A stretch of 64,000 nucleotides of DNA from Planotetraspora mira (GTDB lineage Bacteria; Actinomycetota; Actinomycetes; Streptosporangiales; Streptosporangiaceae). Positions 1-7,828 of this stretch are shown in pieces (the first letter of the stretch is position 1; each line of letters begins with the position of its first letter). Below the pieces are notes generated by a model. It searched no databases. It was given only the letters and a program-made list of their open reading frames with translations, and had not been told where the DNA came from. Both the position numbers and the translations under genes were made by a program. The stretch spans positions 279,411 to 343,410 of the forward strand of contig NZ_BOOO01000016.1 of assembly GCF_016863275.1 (NCBI RefSeq), given 5' to 3'.

Positions 1-1
1 G

Positions 2-496
2 CTGGTGCAGGCCGTGCAACCCCATCTCGTCAGGGCGCTCGCCGACGGCGACCTCGCGCGGGCCCGGCGCCTCTACCAGACCACGACCATGTGGCTGGTC
101 GCCCTCACCTGGCCGATCTGGCTCGGGTACGCGGCCCTCGCGCCGTGGTTGCTGCCGTTGTTCGGCCCCTCCTACGCCGACGGCGTGACCATCGCTCTGG
201 TGCTGTCCGGGACCATGGTGGTCGCCACCGCCTGCGGCATGGTCGACGTCGTCCTCATCGCGTCCGGACGCACGGCGGCCAGCCTGGTCAACACCACCTG
301 CGCCGTGGCGGTGACCATCGTGGTCGACGTGCTGCTGGTGCCGTCCCACGGCGCGCTGGGAGCGGCTCTCGGCTGGTCGGCCGGGGTGCTGGCGAAGAAC
401 GCGTTGCCGCTGGTCCAGATCTCCCGCCGCTACGGCCTGCGCCCCTTCGGCAGGCACTCCGCGAGCGCGTTCCGCCTGCGCGGGGTCGCCGCGTGA
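2..496 (+). CDS. Polysaccharide flippase (MATE/Wzx-like), C-terminal part
   Basis: The gene enters from the left edge, so only the last ~164 residues are visible. They contain four to five hydrophobic helices separated by short Arg-rich loops, and a TM pair with the GALGAALGWSAGVLAKNALP pattern common at the end of polysaccharide-export flippases. Such proteins flip lipid-linked oligosaccharide or teichoic-type precursors across the membrane. The stop overlaps the GTG of the next sulfotransferase gene (GTGA), so the two are translationally coupled. This places sulfation and export in one operon. The exact substrate cannot be read. Confidence 0.75.
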   Translation: MVQAVQPHLVRALADGDLARARRLYQTTTMWLVALTWPIWLGYAALAPWLLPLFGPSYADGVTIALVLSGTMVVATACGMVDVVLIASGRTAASLVNTTCAVAVTIVVDVLLVPSHGALGAALGWSAGVLAKNALPLVQISRRYGLRPFGRHSASAFRLRGVAA

Positions 497-1416
497 AGGC
501 CTCCGGACCACCTGTCCTGGTCACCGGGCTGCCCCGAAGCGGCACGAGTTGGGTGGGCAAGATGCTCGCGGCGAGCGGGCACCTGGTCTACGTCAACGAG
601 CCGCTCAACCCTGAACGCCCGCCCGGCCGCTCCCCCGGGGTGCTCGCCGCGTCCGTGACCCACCGGTTCCAGTACATCTGCGCGGACGACGAGACCCCCT
701 GGCTGGACGCCTTCTCCGGAACGGTCGCGCTCCGCTATCACTGGCTGGCCGAGCTTCGCCGTAACAGGCGGCCACGCGACCTGGCCAGGATGGCCAAGTA
801 CGGCACGGCGTTCGGGATGGGCGCACTCCGCGGCAGGCGCGCCCTGCTCGACGATCCCTTCGCGCTCCTGTCCGCGGAATGGTTCGCCGAACGGCTCGGC
901 TGCCAGGTGATCATCCTGGTCCGGGATCCCGTTTCGTTCGTGGCGAGTTGGCAGCGGCTCGGCTGGACCGTCTCCTTCGACGAACTCCTGGGACAGCCGC
1001 TGCTCCTGCGCGACCACCCCGGTATCGAACGGCTCCGCCCGCTGGCAGGCTCGAAGGACCGCATCGCCAAGACGGCCGCGCTGTGGAGTGCGGCCCGTCA
1101 GGTGACCGACGCGGTGGCCGCCCGCTCGACCGGCATCCGCGTGGTGGGCTTCGAACACCTCGCCTCCGCGCCCCTGGACGGCTTTCGCGACCTCTACGAG
1201 TGGTGCGGGCTGCCGTGGACCTCCCGGGCCGCCCGGCGCATCACCACGGCCTGTACGGCACGGCGCTCCCGATCGGGCGGCTTCGCCTGGACGGGCCTGT
1301 CACGCACGGCCTTCCGCCCCATGGACTCCCGCCAGGCCCTCAGCGCCTACCGCCGGCGCCTGTCCCCTGAAGAGATCGCCCGCATCCAGTCCCTGACCTG
1401 CCTGCCGACCGCCTGA
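493..1416 (+). CDS. PAPS-dependent sulfotransferase family protein
   Basis: 307 residues from a GTG that overlaps the flippase stop. The N-terminus has the 5'-phosphosulfate-binding loop TGLPRSGTSWV (about residues 10-20), and IILVRDPVSFVASW near residues 138-151 matches the 3'-phosphate-binding block of the P-loop sulfotransferase fold. Family members move sulfate from PAPS to hydroxyls of carbohydrates or lipids. It is soluble, without signal or membrane segment. Neighbouring flippase, glycosyltransferase and cysDN/cysQ genes suggest it decorates the polysaccharide made here. The acceptor is unknown. Confidence 0.8.
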   Translation: MKASGPPVLVTGLPRSGTSWVGKMLAASGHLVYVNEPLNPERPPGRSPGVLAASVTHRFQYICADDETPWLDAFSGTVALRYHWLAELRRNRRPRDLARMAKYGTAFGMGALRGRRALLDDPFALLSAEWFAERLGCQVIILVRDPVSFVASWQRLGWTVSFDELLGQPLLLRDHPGIERLRPLAGSKDRIAKTAALWSAARQVTDAVAARSTGIRVVGFEHLASAPLDGFRDLYEWCGLPWTSRAARRITTACTARRSRSGGFAWTGLSRTAFRPMDSRQALSAYRRRLSPEEIARIQSLTCLPTA

Positions 1417-1481
1417 GCTGCTCTTCCAGGAAGGGCCTCAATACGAACCGGGCCAAAGATCTATTGGATGACCTTCGGCGA

Positions 1482-1966
1482 TCAACTTTCGAGGACTCTA
1501 CTGACGATCACAGAGGTGATCTCGTCGTCGTCGACTGGCTCGCCGTCCCCCTCAAAGGCGGGCCAGTCCAACGGCTCGTCCGACGCCCGGTTCTCCATCG
1601 CAACCAAGTGGATCCCTCTCAGCTGTTCCGCACCACGAGCGGTGCCGACCTGCATTGATGAGGTGTCGCGGCCACGCCGGGATAGGCGAGTCCATCGAAC
1701 CCGTCCGGGAGGCGAACGATCGCGACATCCACCTCGAAAAGGTCCTCAACGACTTCGGACAGATCACGCCGCCGACAAAGATCGATCCCGCCGCTTCGTG
1801 CGAGATCCCGAGCCTCGGCGGCAAGGTTGCGTCCTTGGTCGATCGGTCGTCCCGCCTTCAGAACCGGCGTAAAGGCGGACGACTCCTGCCGATATCCGAG
1901 AAATGCCAGATCCGCCCGGATCTGGGCGAGCCGTTCCGCCTCACGGATAGCCGTATCCGATGACAT
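1482..1966 (-). pseudogene. Broken ImmA/IrrE-like (XRE-associated) gene remnant
   Basis: Reading leftwards from an ATG at 1966, 115 codons give a helical region, then RRDLSEVVEDLFEVDVAIV and LPDGFDGLA. This resembles the region just before the HExxH zinc motif of ImmA/IrrE-type peptidases. The frame then ends at 1619. A second, plausibly coding frame continues with EQLRGIHLVAMENRAS and an acidic tail ending VSRVLES at 1482. No HELGH-type motif exists between them, so the catalytic centre is deleted as well as frameshifted. The identification rests on short motifs. The whole 1417-1991 gap holds nothing else I can support. Confidence 0.45.
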
Positions 1967-1991
1967 TGCGAAAATCGCAAAGACGTATTGA

Positions 1992-2825
1992 TCATTGACG
2001 TCCTCGAAGCGACCGACGAGCCCGCCAAAGGCGTTTCAGCAGGCAGACGGCCAGCAGGCGGAGGGCGAACGGCAGGTCGTCGACGAGGTAACGCCGTGCC
2101 AGCCTGCCGGGCTCGCTCAGCAACCGGAACAACCACTCCAGCCCGTGATCTCCCATCCACGCGGGAGCCCGCCGTACGGCGCCGGCGGTGAAGGCGATCG
2201 CGGAGCCGCAGCCCACGAACCACGCCCCGGGCAGGTCGGCCCTGACCATGTCGATCAGCCGATCCTGCTTCGGGAACCCGAGCCCGACGAAGACCAGCCG
2301 CGGCCCGGCCGCGACGAGCCTCCTCCTCACCTCGGCGAGAGCCTCCGGACACGTCTCGAACCCGTACGGCGGGGCGTCGATTCCGGCCACCACCAACCCC
2401 GGGTAGCGCTCACACAAGACGTCTCGCGCCGTCTCCGCCACCCCGGGCGGCCCGCCGAGCAGGTAGACCGGGATGCCACCGGCGGCCGCGGCCTCGGAGA
2501 GCGACCAGATCAGATCGGCTCCGGTGACCCGCTCAGGTAGGGGCCGGCCGAGCAGCCGGGCCGCCCACACCAGCGGCATGCCGTCCGCGACCGCCAGGTC
2601 GGCCCGGGTGACCAGGGCGCGCAGGTCGGCGTGGCGCGAAATCGCCCGGCAGATGTCCACATTGGGGGTGACGAGGTGGCCGCCCCGACCTCGGCCGAGC
2701 GCGGCGACGACGTGCTCCACCACCTGGGCCTCGGTCAGCGGATCGACCTTGACCCCGGCGACCGCCACTCGCCCCTGCCGACGCCGGCGGGCCGGAGCGG
2801 GCGCCACCCCCGAACGAGGGGCCAT
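1992..2825 (-). CDS. WecG/TagA/CpsF family glycosyltransferase
   Basis: 277 residues with the GT26 hallmarks: TPNVDI (about 53-58), the DGMPLVWAARLLG and RVTGADL stretch near 80-105, LLGGPPGV, and FVGLGFPKQ around 178-186. Family enzymes transfer a UDP-activated N-acetyl-sugar (ManNAc or ManNAcA in studied cases) onto a polyprenyl-diphosphate-linked sugar at the inner membrane face. The C-terminus is basic and hydrophobic, suiting peripheral membrane attachment. The ATG overlaps the stop of the upstream GT2 gene by one base (TGATG), so it is the last gene of the leftward operon. The donor sugar is not predictable here. Confidence 0.88.
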   Translation of the reverse strand: MAPRSGVAPAPARRRRQGRVAVAGVKVDPLTEAQVVEHVVAALGRGRGGHLVTPNVDICRAISRHADLRALVTRADLAVADGMPLVWAARLLGRPLPERVTGADLIWSLSEAAAAGGIPVYLLGGPPGVAETARDVLCERYPGLVVAGIDAPPYGFETCPEALAEVRRRLVAAGPRLVFVGLGFPKQDRLIDMVRADLPGAWFVGCGSAIAFTAGAVRRAPAWMGDHGLEWLFRLLSEPGRLARRYLVDDLPFALRLLAVCLLKRLWRARRSLRGRQ

Positions 2826-3739
2826 CAGATGCCGTGACCGCGGGCGTTGAGCAGGCTCAGCACCGCGCTCGCGGAGACCAGCCGGCCGGCCACCGCCAGG
2901 GCGACGGCGGCGCGAGGCTCGCTCCTGCGGGCCGCGAAGGCCCTGAGCGCCCAGCGGGCGGCCTCACGGCGGTGTCCGAGCGCCGCGTGCGAGAAGGCCA
3001 ACTGGCCGTAGATCCGGGCGGCGCCATGCGCGTCCGCCGCCAGTTCGGGATGGCGGGCCAGCATCCAGTCGAGGCCCGCGATGCGATCCGCCCACTTCAT
3101 GACGTACTGCGAGGCGCCCCAGCGCACGCGGACGAGCGGACGGTCGACATGGACGATCGGGTGCCGCCACGCGGCGCGCAGCGCGAGGTCCCAGTCCTCG
3201 TTCTGACCACCGGGGGCGCTCTCGTCCACCCAGATGGAGCCCCGCCGGAACAGGAACGTGGAGGAGTGGACCATCATCATCCGCGAGCGCGTCAGGTGGT
3301 CGCGCGTCACCCGGGCGGTTCCGGCGAGGCGGGGGACGCGGCGTGAGCCGTACTCGACCTCGATCGCGCAGCTGGCGAAGTCGGCCTCCGGCTCCTCGGC
3401 CAGCGCGGCCGCCTGCGCGGCGAGCTTGCCGGGCAGCCAGAGATCGTCGTCGTCGCAGAAGGCCACCAGCTCGGTCTCGAGTGCGGCGATTCCGGAGTTC
3501 CTGGCGCCGGGCAGGCCGGGTCGCTGGCGGTTCGGCAGGATCCGCACGCTGCCCCGGGAGGAGCCGATGCTCCCCACCTGCTCGGCCACCTGCTCGACCG
3601 ACGCGCCTCCCGCGTCGACGACCACGACGACCTGCAACCGGCGGCTGTACGCCTGGTCCAGCACGCCGGCCACCGCGGCGGCGAGCGAGCCTGGCCGGTC
3701 TCCTCGGGTGGGGATCACGACACCCACGGACGGATTCAA
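2825..3739 (-). CDS. GT2 family glycosyltransferase
   Basis: Start chosen at a TTG (3739) preceded by GGAG with 8-nt spacing. This lies inside the spacer after the sulfotransferase stop and gives 304 residues. The protein opens directly with VGVVIPTRGDR, the first strand of the GT-A fold. ARNSGIAALETELVAFCDDDD carries the metal-binding acidic motif, and GGQNEDWDLALRA is the usual ED acceptor-site motif. It probably adds one sugar to the lipid-linked repeat unit. The C-terminal ~60 residues are Ala/Arg-rich helices. Upstream in-frame codons exist, but they would overlap the sulfotransferase gene. Confidence 0.85.
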   Translation of the reverse strand: MNPSVGVVIPTRGDRPGSLAAAVAGVLDQAYSRRLQVVVVVDAGGASVEQVAEQVGSIGSSRGSVRILPNRQRPGLPGARNSGIAALETELVAFCDDDDLWLPGKLAAQAAALAEEPEADFASCAIEVEYGSRRVPRLAGTARVTRDHLTRSRMMMVHSSTFLFRRGSIWVDESAPGGQNEDWDLALRAAWRHPIVHVDRPLVRVRWGASQYVMKWADRIAGLDWMLARHPELAADAHGAARIYGQLAFSHAALGHRREAARWALRAFAARRSEPRAAVALAVAGRLVSASAVLSLLNARGHGI

Positions 3740-3753
3740 ATCACGAGCTCCGA

Positions 3754-4665
3754 TCAGTATGCGAGGGGGTAGCCGTACATCAGCAGCAGCGGCCAGGTCA
3801 GCGCGGTGACCAGCCAGCGCTGCCGGAACGGCAGTGCGGCGCGGCGGTCGTGGAACTCGATGTGGCCCACAGCGAACCGCATGGGATTGCCGGAGACCGT
3901 GTGCGCGACCCCGAGCCGCGCCTGCCCGTCCTCGATGAAGCCGAGCGTCTCGTGAGAGTCGGTCAACTCCAGGTCGCCGGCCAGTTCCGTCAGCGTCGCG
4001 ACGGGGTCCTGCACCAGATCCTCGTAGTGGACGCGGACGACCTGGACGCCCTTCCAGCGCAGGACCTCGAAGGCGAGGTTCTGCGCGAGCCAGTGCATCG
4101 CCGTCCGGGCGGGCGCCCACCGGGCCATCGGCCGCCCGTCCTCGGGCCGCCGCACTCTCCTGCGCCAGGACGCCGCGACCGCGCGGGGGTCGCGCACCAC
4201 GTGGACGACCCGGAGGTCCATGGTCGCGGACAGGCAGTACGCCAGGGAGGCGTGCTTGCTGGAGTCGATGACGACGCGCGCCGCCGCGACCTCGGCCGCG
4301 GCGGCATAGATCCGTGAGTACGCCGAGACGTACTCGGCGAGCTCGGCCTCCCGGGTCAGCAGCCCGACGGCGAAACCCGGGATGCGGCGTGTGCGGTCCA
4401 CCCGGGCGCGGAGCTCCTGCAGCATGACGGCACGGCTCTCACGCCAGTAACCGAACGCACGGGAGCCGACCTTGCTCCAGAACGTGCACTGGGAGAACGG
4501 CTGACCGCAACCACAGGGCTCGTCGGCGCGAACGCCACGCGCCCACAGATGGACGACCTCTCCGAGCGGTGCCACACCCGGAATCTCACCGAGCAGGCGC
4601 TCGAGCAGGGTGGTGCCGCTACGGCCCAGCCCCCCTACAAAGATCACCGGCTGAGCGTCGGCCAC
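3754..4665 (-). CDS. Sulfotransferase family protein
   Basis: 303 residues from a GTG with GGTGGAGGG just upstream. The PAPS loop is FVGGLGRSGTTLLERLL at about 9-25, and VVHVVRDPRAVAASWRRR near 153-170 is the 3'-phosphate-binding motif. It also has a CGCGQPFSQCTFW cysteine-rich stretch near residue 51, seen in a subgroup of bacterial sulfotransferases. A hydrophobic C-terminus (LVTALTWPLLLMYGYP) may anchor it. It is only distantly related to the sulfotransferase at 493-1416, so the locus probably sulfates two positions or two acceptors. It follows cysN by 83 bp on the same strand. Confidence 0.85.
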   Translation of the reverse strand: MADAQPVIFVGGLGRSGTTLLERLLGEIPGVAPLGEVVHLWARGVRADEPCGCGQPFSQCTFWSKVGSRAFGYWRESRAVMLQELRARVDRTRRIPGFAVGLLTREAELAEYVSAYSRIYAAAAEVAAARVVIDSSKHASLAYCLSATMDLRVVHVVRDPRAVAASWRRRVRRPEDGRPMARWAPARTAMHWLAQNLAFEVLRWKGVQVVRVHYEDLVQDPVATLTELAGDLELTDSHETLGFIEDGQARLGVAHTVSGNPMRFAVGHIEFHDRRAALPFRQRWLVTALTWPLLLMYGYPLAY

Positions 4666-4748
4666 GTGCCCTCCACCTAGTGGATGCGGAACGTGATGAC
4701 ACTAGCGCGGAGAGTAATCGAGCGCCTGATGATCCCTAAAGGATCTAC

Positions 4749-6011
4749 TCAGTGAGCGTCGACGATCATCCCTGCTCCGACCGTGCCGTTGGTGGCCTCG
4801 TCGATCAGGATGAATCCGCCGGTGAGGCGGTTCCTGGCGTAGTCGTCCACGAACAGCGGCTGCGTGGTGCGCAGCGTCACCCGGCCGATCTCGTTGAGCC
4901 CCAGCGAGGTCGCCGTCTCGTCACGGTGGAGGGTGTTGACGTCCAGGCGGTACTGCAGGTCCCTGACCACGGTCCGCGCGGTCCTCGTGGTGTGCTTGAG
5001 AACCAGCTTGGACCGGGGCTGCAGCCTCACGCCGTCGGCCATCCACGAGACCATCGCGTCGATCTCCTGGGCCACGTGTGGCTGGTTGTGCGGACGGCAG
5101 ATCATGTCGCCGCGCGAGATGTCGATGTCGTCCTCCAGCCGGATGGTGACCGACATGGGCGCAAAGGCCTCGTCGAGCGCGCCGTCGAAGCTGTCGATCG
5201 ACTTGATCCGCGTGGTGAGGCCCGACGGCAGGTGCATGACCTCGTCGCCCGGCTTGAGGACGCCCCCGGCCACCTGGCCCGCGTATCCGCGGTAGTCGTG
5301 CAGCGACTGGTTCGTCGCGTTGTGCGGGCGGATGACGTACTGCACCGGGAAGCGGACGTCGACGAGATTGCGGTCGGAGGCGATGTGCACGTGCTCCAGG
5401 TGATGGAGCAGCGCGGTGCCCTCATACCACGGCATATTCTCCGAGCGGGAGACCACGTTGTCGCCGTGCAGTGCGGAGATCGGGATGAAGGTGAGGTCGC
5501 TGGCGTTCAGCTTCGACGCGAAGGCGGTGAACTCCTCGCGGATCTCCTCGAACCGGGCCTCGGAGTAGTCGACGAGGTCCATCTTGTTGACCGCGAGGAC
5601 GAGGTGGGGCACCCGCAGGAGCGTCGTCAGGAACGCGTGCCGCCGCGACTGCTCCAGCACGCCCTTACGGGCGTCGATCAGGATGATCGCCAGGTCGGCG
5701 GTCGAGGCGCCGGTGACCATGTTCCGGGTGTACTGAATATGGCCCGGGGTGTCGGCGATGATGAACTTCCGCCGCGGCGTCGCGAAGTAGCGGTAGGCGA
5801 CGTCGATCGTGATCCCCTGCTCGCGCTCCGCCCTGAGGCCGTCGGTGAGCAGGGACAGGTCGGTGTACTCGGTGCCCCGGTCGCGCGAGGTGCGCTCGAC
5901 CGCTTCCAACTGGTCCTCGAAGATCGCCTTGGAGTCGAAGAGCAGCCGCCCGATCAGCGTCGACTTGCCGTCGTCCACGCTGCCCGCCGTAGCGAAACGA
6001 AGGATGTCCAT
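4749..6011 (-). CDS. cysN: Sulfate adenylyltransferase subunit 1 (GTPase)
   Basis: 420 residues. The EF-Tu-like GTPase domain has the P-loop AGSVDDGKSTLIGRLL at about 9-24, DTPGH for G3 and NKMDL for G4, followed by two beta-barrel domains. CysN hydrolyses GTP to drive formation of adenosine 5'-phosphosulfate by CysD. There is no fused APS kinase domain (the length stops after the third domain), and no cysC is in the window, so APS kinase must be encoded elsewhere. The start ATG overlaps the TAA of a 40-codon reading frame that links it to cysD. With two sulfotransferases adjacent, it probably feeds PAPS for sulfation. Confidence 0.95.
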   Translation of the reverse strand: MDILRFATAGSVDDGKSTLIGRLLFDSKAIFEDQLEAVERTSRDRGTEYTDLSLLTDGLRAEREQGITIDVAYRYFATPRRKFIIADTPGHIQYTRNMVTGASTADLAIILIDARKGVLEQSRRHAFLTTLLRVPHLVLAVNKMDLVDYSEARFEEIREEFTAFASKLNASDLTFIPISALHGDNVVSRSENMPWYEGTALLHHLEHVHIASDRNLVDVRFPVQYVIRPHNATNQSLHDYRGYAGQVAGGVLKPGDEVMHLPSGLTTRIKSIDSFDGALDEAFAPMSVTIRLEDDIDISRGDMICRPHNQPHVAQEIDAMVSWMADGVRLQPRSKLVLKHTTRTARTVVRDLQYRLDVNTLHRDETATSLGLNEIGRVTLRTTQPLFVDDYARNRLTGGFILIDEATNGTVGAGMIVDAH

Positions 6012-6133
6012 TACTCGTGCTCCCCAAGGTTCGTACGGCCGGCATCAGGAAGATCAGCGCGCATCGGAAGTAGCCTTCGAGTCTGACGCAGCCGATCTTC
6101 CATGATCCCGCCACGCAAGGAATGACCGTTCAT
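6011..6133 (-). CDS. Possible 40-residue linker ORF between cysD and cysN
   Basis: An ATG overlaps the cysD stop (TGATG) and the TAA overlaps the cysN ATG (TAATG), so ribosomes could pass continuously from cysD to cysN. Within it, ATGGAAGATCG and GAAGGCTACTTC repeat two stretches from the last codons of cysD, separated by a different insert. The ORF may therefore be a decayed tandem duplication of the cysD 3' end kept only for coupling. The peptide (MNGHSLRGGIMEDRLRQTRR at its start) is basic and matches nothing I know. Whether the peptide itself matters is open. Confidence 0.35.
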   Translation of the reverse strand: MNGHSLRGGIMEDRLRQTRRLLPMRADLPDAGRTNLGEHE

Positions 6134-7047
6134 CAGAAGTAGCCTTCCTTTTTGCGATCTTCCATGGCGGCCTCGGACGCGCGGTCGTCGGCGCGGGTGG
6201 CTCCCCGTTCGGTGATCCTGGTCGCCGCCACCTCTTCGATGATCTGCTCGACCGTCGTGGCCGTGGAGGCCACCGCGCCGGTGCACGTCATGTCGCCGAC
6301 CGTGCGGTAACGGACCACCGCCTCGAAGATCGGCTCGTCGTCGCCCCGCTGGACGACCTCGTCATCGCTGAGCAGCATGCCGTCCCGCTCGAACACCTTG
6401 CGGGTGTGGGCGAAGTAGATCGAGGGGATCTCGATGCCCTCGCGCTGGATGTAGTACCAGATGTCCAGCTCGGTCCAGTTGGACAGCGGGAACACGCGGA
6501 TGTGCTCGCCCTTGCGGATCCGGGTGTTGTAGAGGTTCCACAGCTCGGGCCGCTGGTTCTTCGGGTCCCACTGCCCGAAGTCGTCGCGGAAGGAGAACAC
6601 GCGCTCCTTGGCCCTGGCCTTCTCCTCGTCGCGGCGGGCCCCGCCGAACACGGCGTCGTACTCGTTCTCCTCGATCGCGTCGAGCAGGGTCGTGGTCTGC
6701 AGCCGGTTGCGCGAGGCGCGCCGCCCGGTCTCCTCCATCACCCGTCCCGCGTCGATGGACGCCTGGACCGAGGCCACGACCAGCCGTGCGTTCAGTTCGG
6801 CGACGCGGCGGTCCCGGAAGTCGATCACCTCGAGGAAGTTGTGCCCCGTGTCCACGTGCATCAGCGGGAAGGGGATCGGCGCCGGCCAGAACGCCTTCTC
6901 GGCGACGCGCAGCATGACGATCGAGTCCTTGCCACCGGAGAAGAGCAGACAGGGCCGCTCGAACTCGGCCGCGACCTCGCGCATGACGTGGATCGCCTCG
7001 GCCTCGAGCACGTCGAGCTGTGACGTCGTGTAGTCACGCTGGAGCAT
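6133..7047 (-). CDS. cysD: Sulfate adenylyltransferase subunit 2
   Basis: 304 residues from the ATG at 7047, with GGAGGAAGCACC upstream. The longer in-frame extension is poorly coding. The PP-loop ATP pyrophosphatase motif LLFSGGKDSIVMLRVA lies near residues 30-45. GGARRDEEKARAKERVFSFR and VFPLSNWTELDIW are classic CysD blocks, and the protein ends in the typical KKEGYF. It adenylylates sulfate with ATP as the catalytic partner of CysN. It sits 19 bp after cysQ in the same operon. Confidence 0.96.
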   Translation of the reverse strand: MLQRDYTTSQLDVLEAEAIHVMREVAAEFERPCLLFSGGKDSIVMLRVAEKAFWPAPIPFPLMHVDTGHNFLEVIDFRDRRVAELNARLVVASVQASIDAGRVMEETGRRASRNRLQTTTLLDAIEENEYDAVFGGARRDEEKARAKERVFSFRDDFGQWDPKNQRPELWNLYNTRIRKGEHIRVFPLSNWTELDIWYYIQREGIEIPSIYFAHTRKVFERDGMLLSDDEVVQRGDDEPIFEAVVRYRTVGDMTCTGAVASTATTVEQIIEEVAATRITERGATRADDRASEAAMEDRKKEGYF

Positions 7048-7066
7048 TGGTGCTTCCTCCGGGAGA

Positions 7067-7828
7067 TTAGCGATGAAGGTCACGGATGCCAGCGAGCAAC
7101 GTTGGCGCCAGATCCGGTAGGCAAACAAGGATATCCGGCAGGGAGGGGTCTGCCTGGTTGTAGACCAGCGGCGTGCCGTCGATCCTGCTCGCGTGCGCCC
7201 CCGCGGCGAGCGCCACGGCGACCGGCGCGGCGGAGTCCCACTCGTACTGGCCGCCCGCGTGGACGTACGCCTCGACCTCTCCGGTGAGGACGGCCGAGAT
7301 CTTGGCCCCGGCCGAGCCGATCGGGACGAGATCGGCGCCCGCGAGGAACGCGAGCTTCCGCACGAACTCGGGGGGCCGGGTGCGGCTGACCGCGATCCGG
7401 AACCGCTCGCCGGGCTTGGCCAGCACGGGCGGAAGGGCCGCCGTCAGAGTCCTGCCCTGGGCCGGGAGCGCCACCGCCCCCGCCGTCAGCGAGCCTTTCT
7501 CCCACAGCGCGACATGGACCGCCCAGTCGGACCGGCCCTCCTCGGAGAACTCGCGGGTGCCGTCGAGTGGATCCACGATCCACACCCGGTCGGCCGACAG
7601 GCGCCGCGGATCCATCCGCTCCTCGCGGGTCGCCTCCTCCGACAGCACGCTGTCGCTCGGCCTGAGCCGCTGCAGGGCCTCGGTGAGGAACCGGTGCGCC
7701 ATCAGGTCGCCCGCGTCCTTCAGCGCACGCTGGTCGGCGAACCCGTGCTCGGCCCGGAGTGCGAGCAGCCGTTCCCCCGCCTCCGTGGCGAGGTCACCCG
7801 CGAGGGCGTGGTCGTCCCTAATCGTCAT
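7067..7828 (-). CDS. cysQ: 3'(2'),5'-bisphosphate nucleotidase (PAP phosphatase)
   Basis: 253 residues of the inositol-monophosphatase superfamily. The metal site includes SEEAT near residue 63 and WIVDPLDGTREF near 83-94. YEWDSAAPVAVALAAG near the C-terminus gives the last metal aspartate. CysQ removes the 3' phosphate of PAP, the inhibitory by-product of sulfotransferases, or of PAPS. The ATG follows directly on the stop of the sugar transferase gene (TGAATG). A PAP phosphatase beside two sulfotransferases and cysDN argues that PAPS here is used for sulfation and not only for cysteine synthesis. Confidence 0.92.
   Translation of the reverse strand: MTIRDDHALAGDLATEAGERLLALRAEHGFADQRALKDAGDLMAHRFLTEALQRLRPSDSVLSEEATREERMDPRRLSADRVWIVDPLDGTREFSEEGRSDWAVHVALWEKGSLTAGAVALPAQGRTLTAALPPVLAKPGERFRIAVSRTRPPEFVRKLAFLAGADLVPIGSAGAKISAVLTGEVEAYVHAGGQYEWDSAAPVAVALAAGAHASRIDGTPLVYNQADPSLPDILVCLPDLAPTLLAGIRDLHR

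Noticed and set aside
4731..4745. GATCC-CTAAA-GGATC hairpin after cysN as terminator
   Set aside because: Five-base stem without T run; too weak to call.
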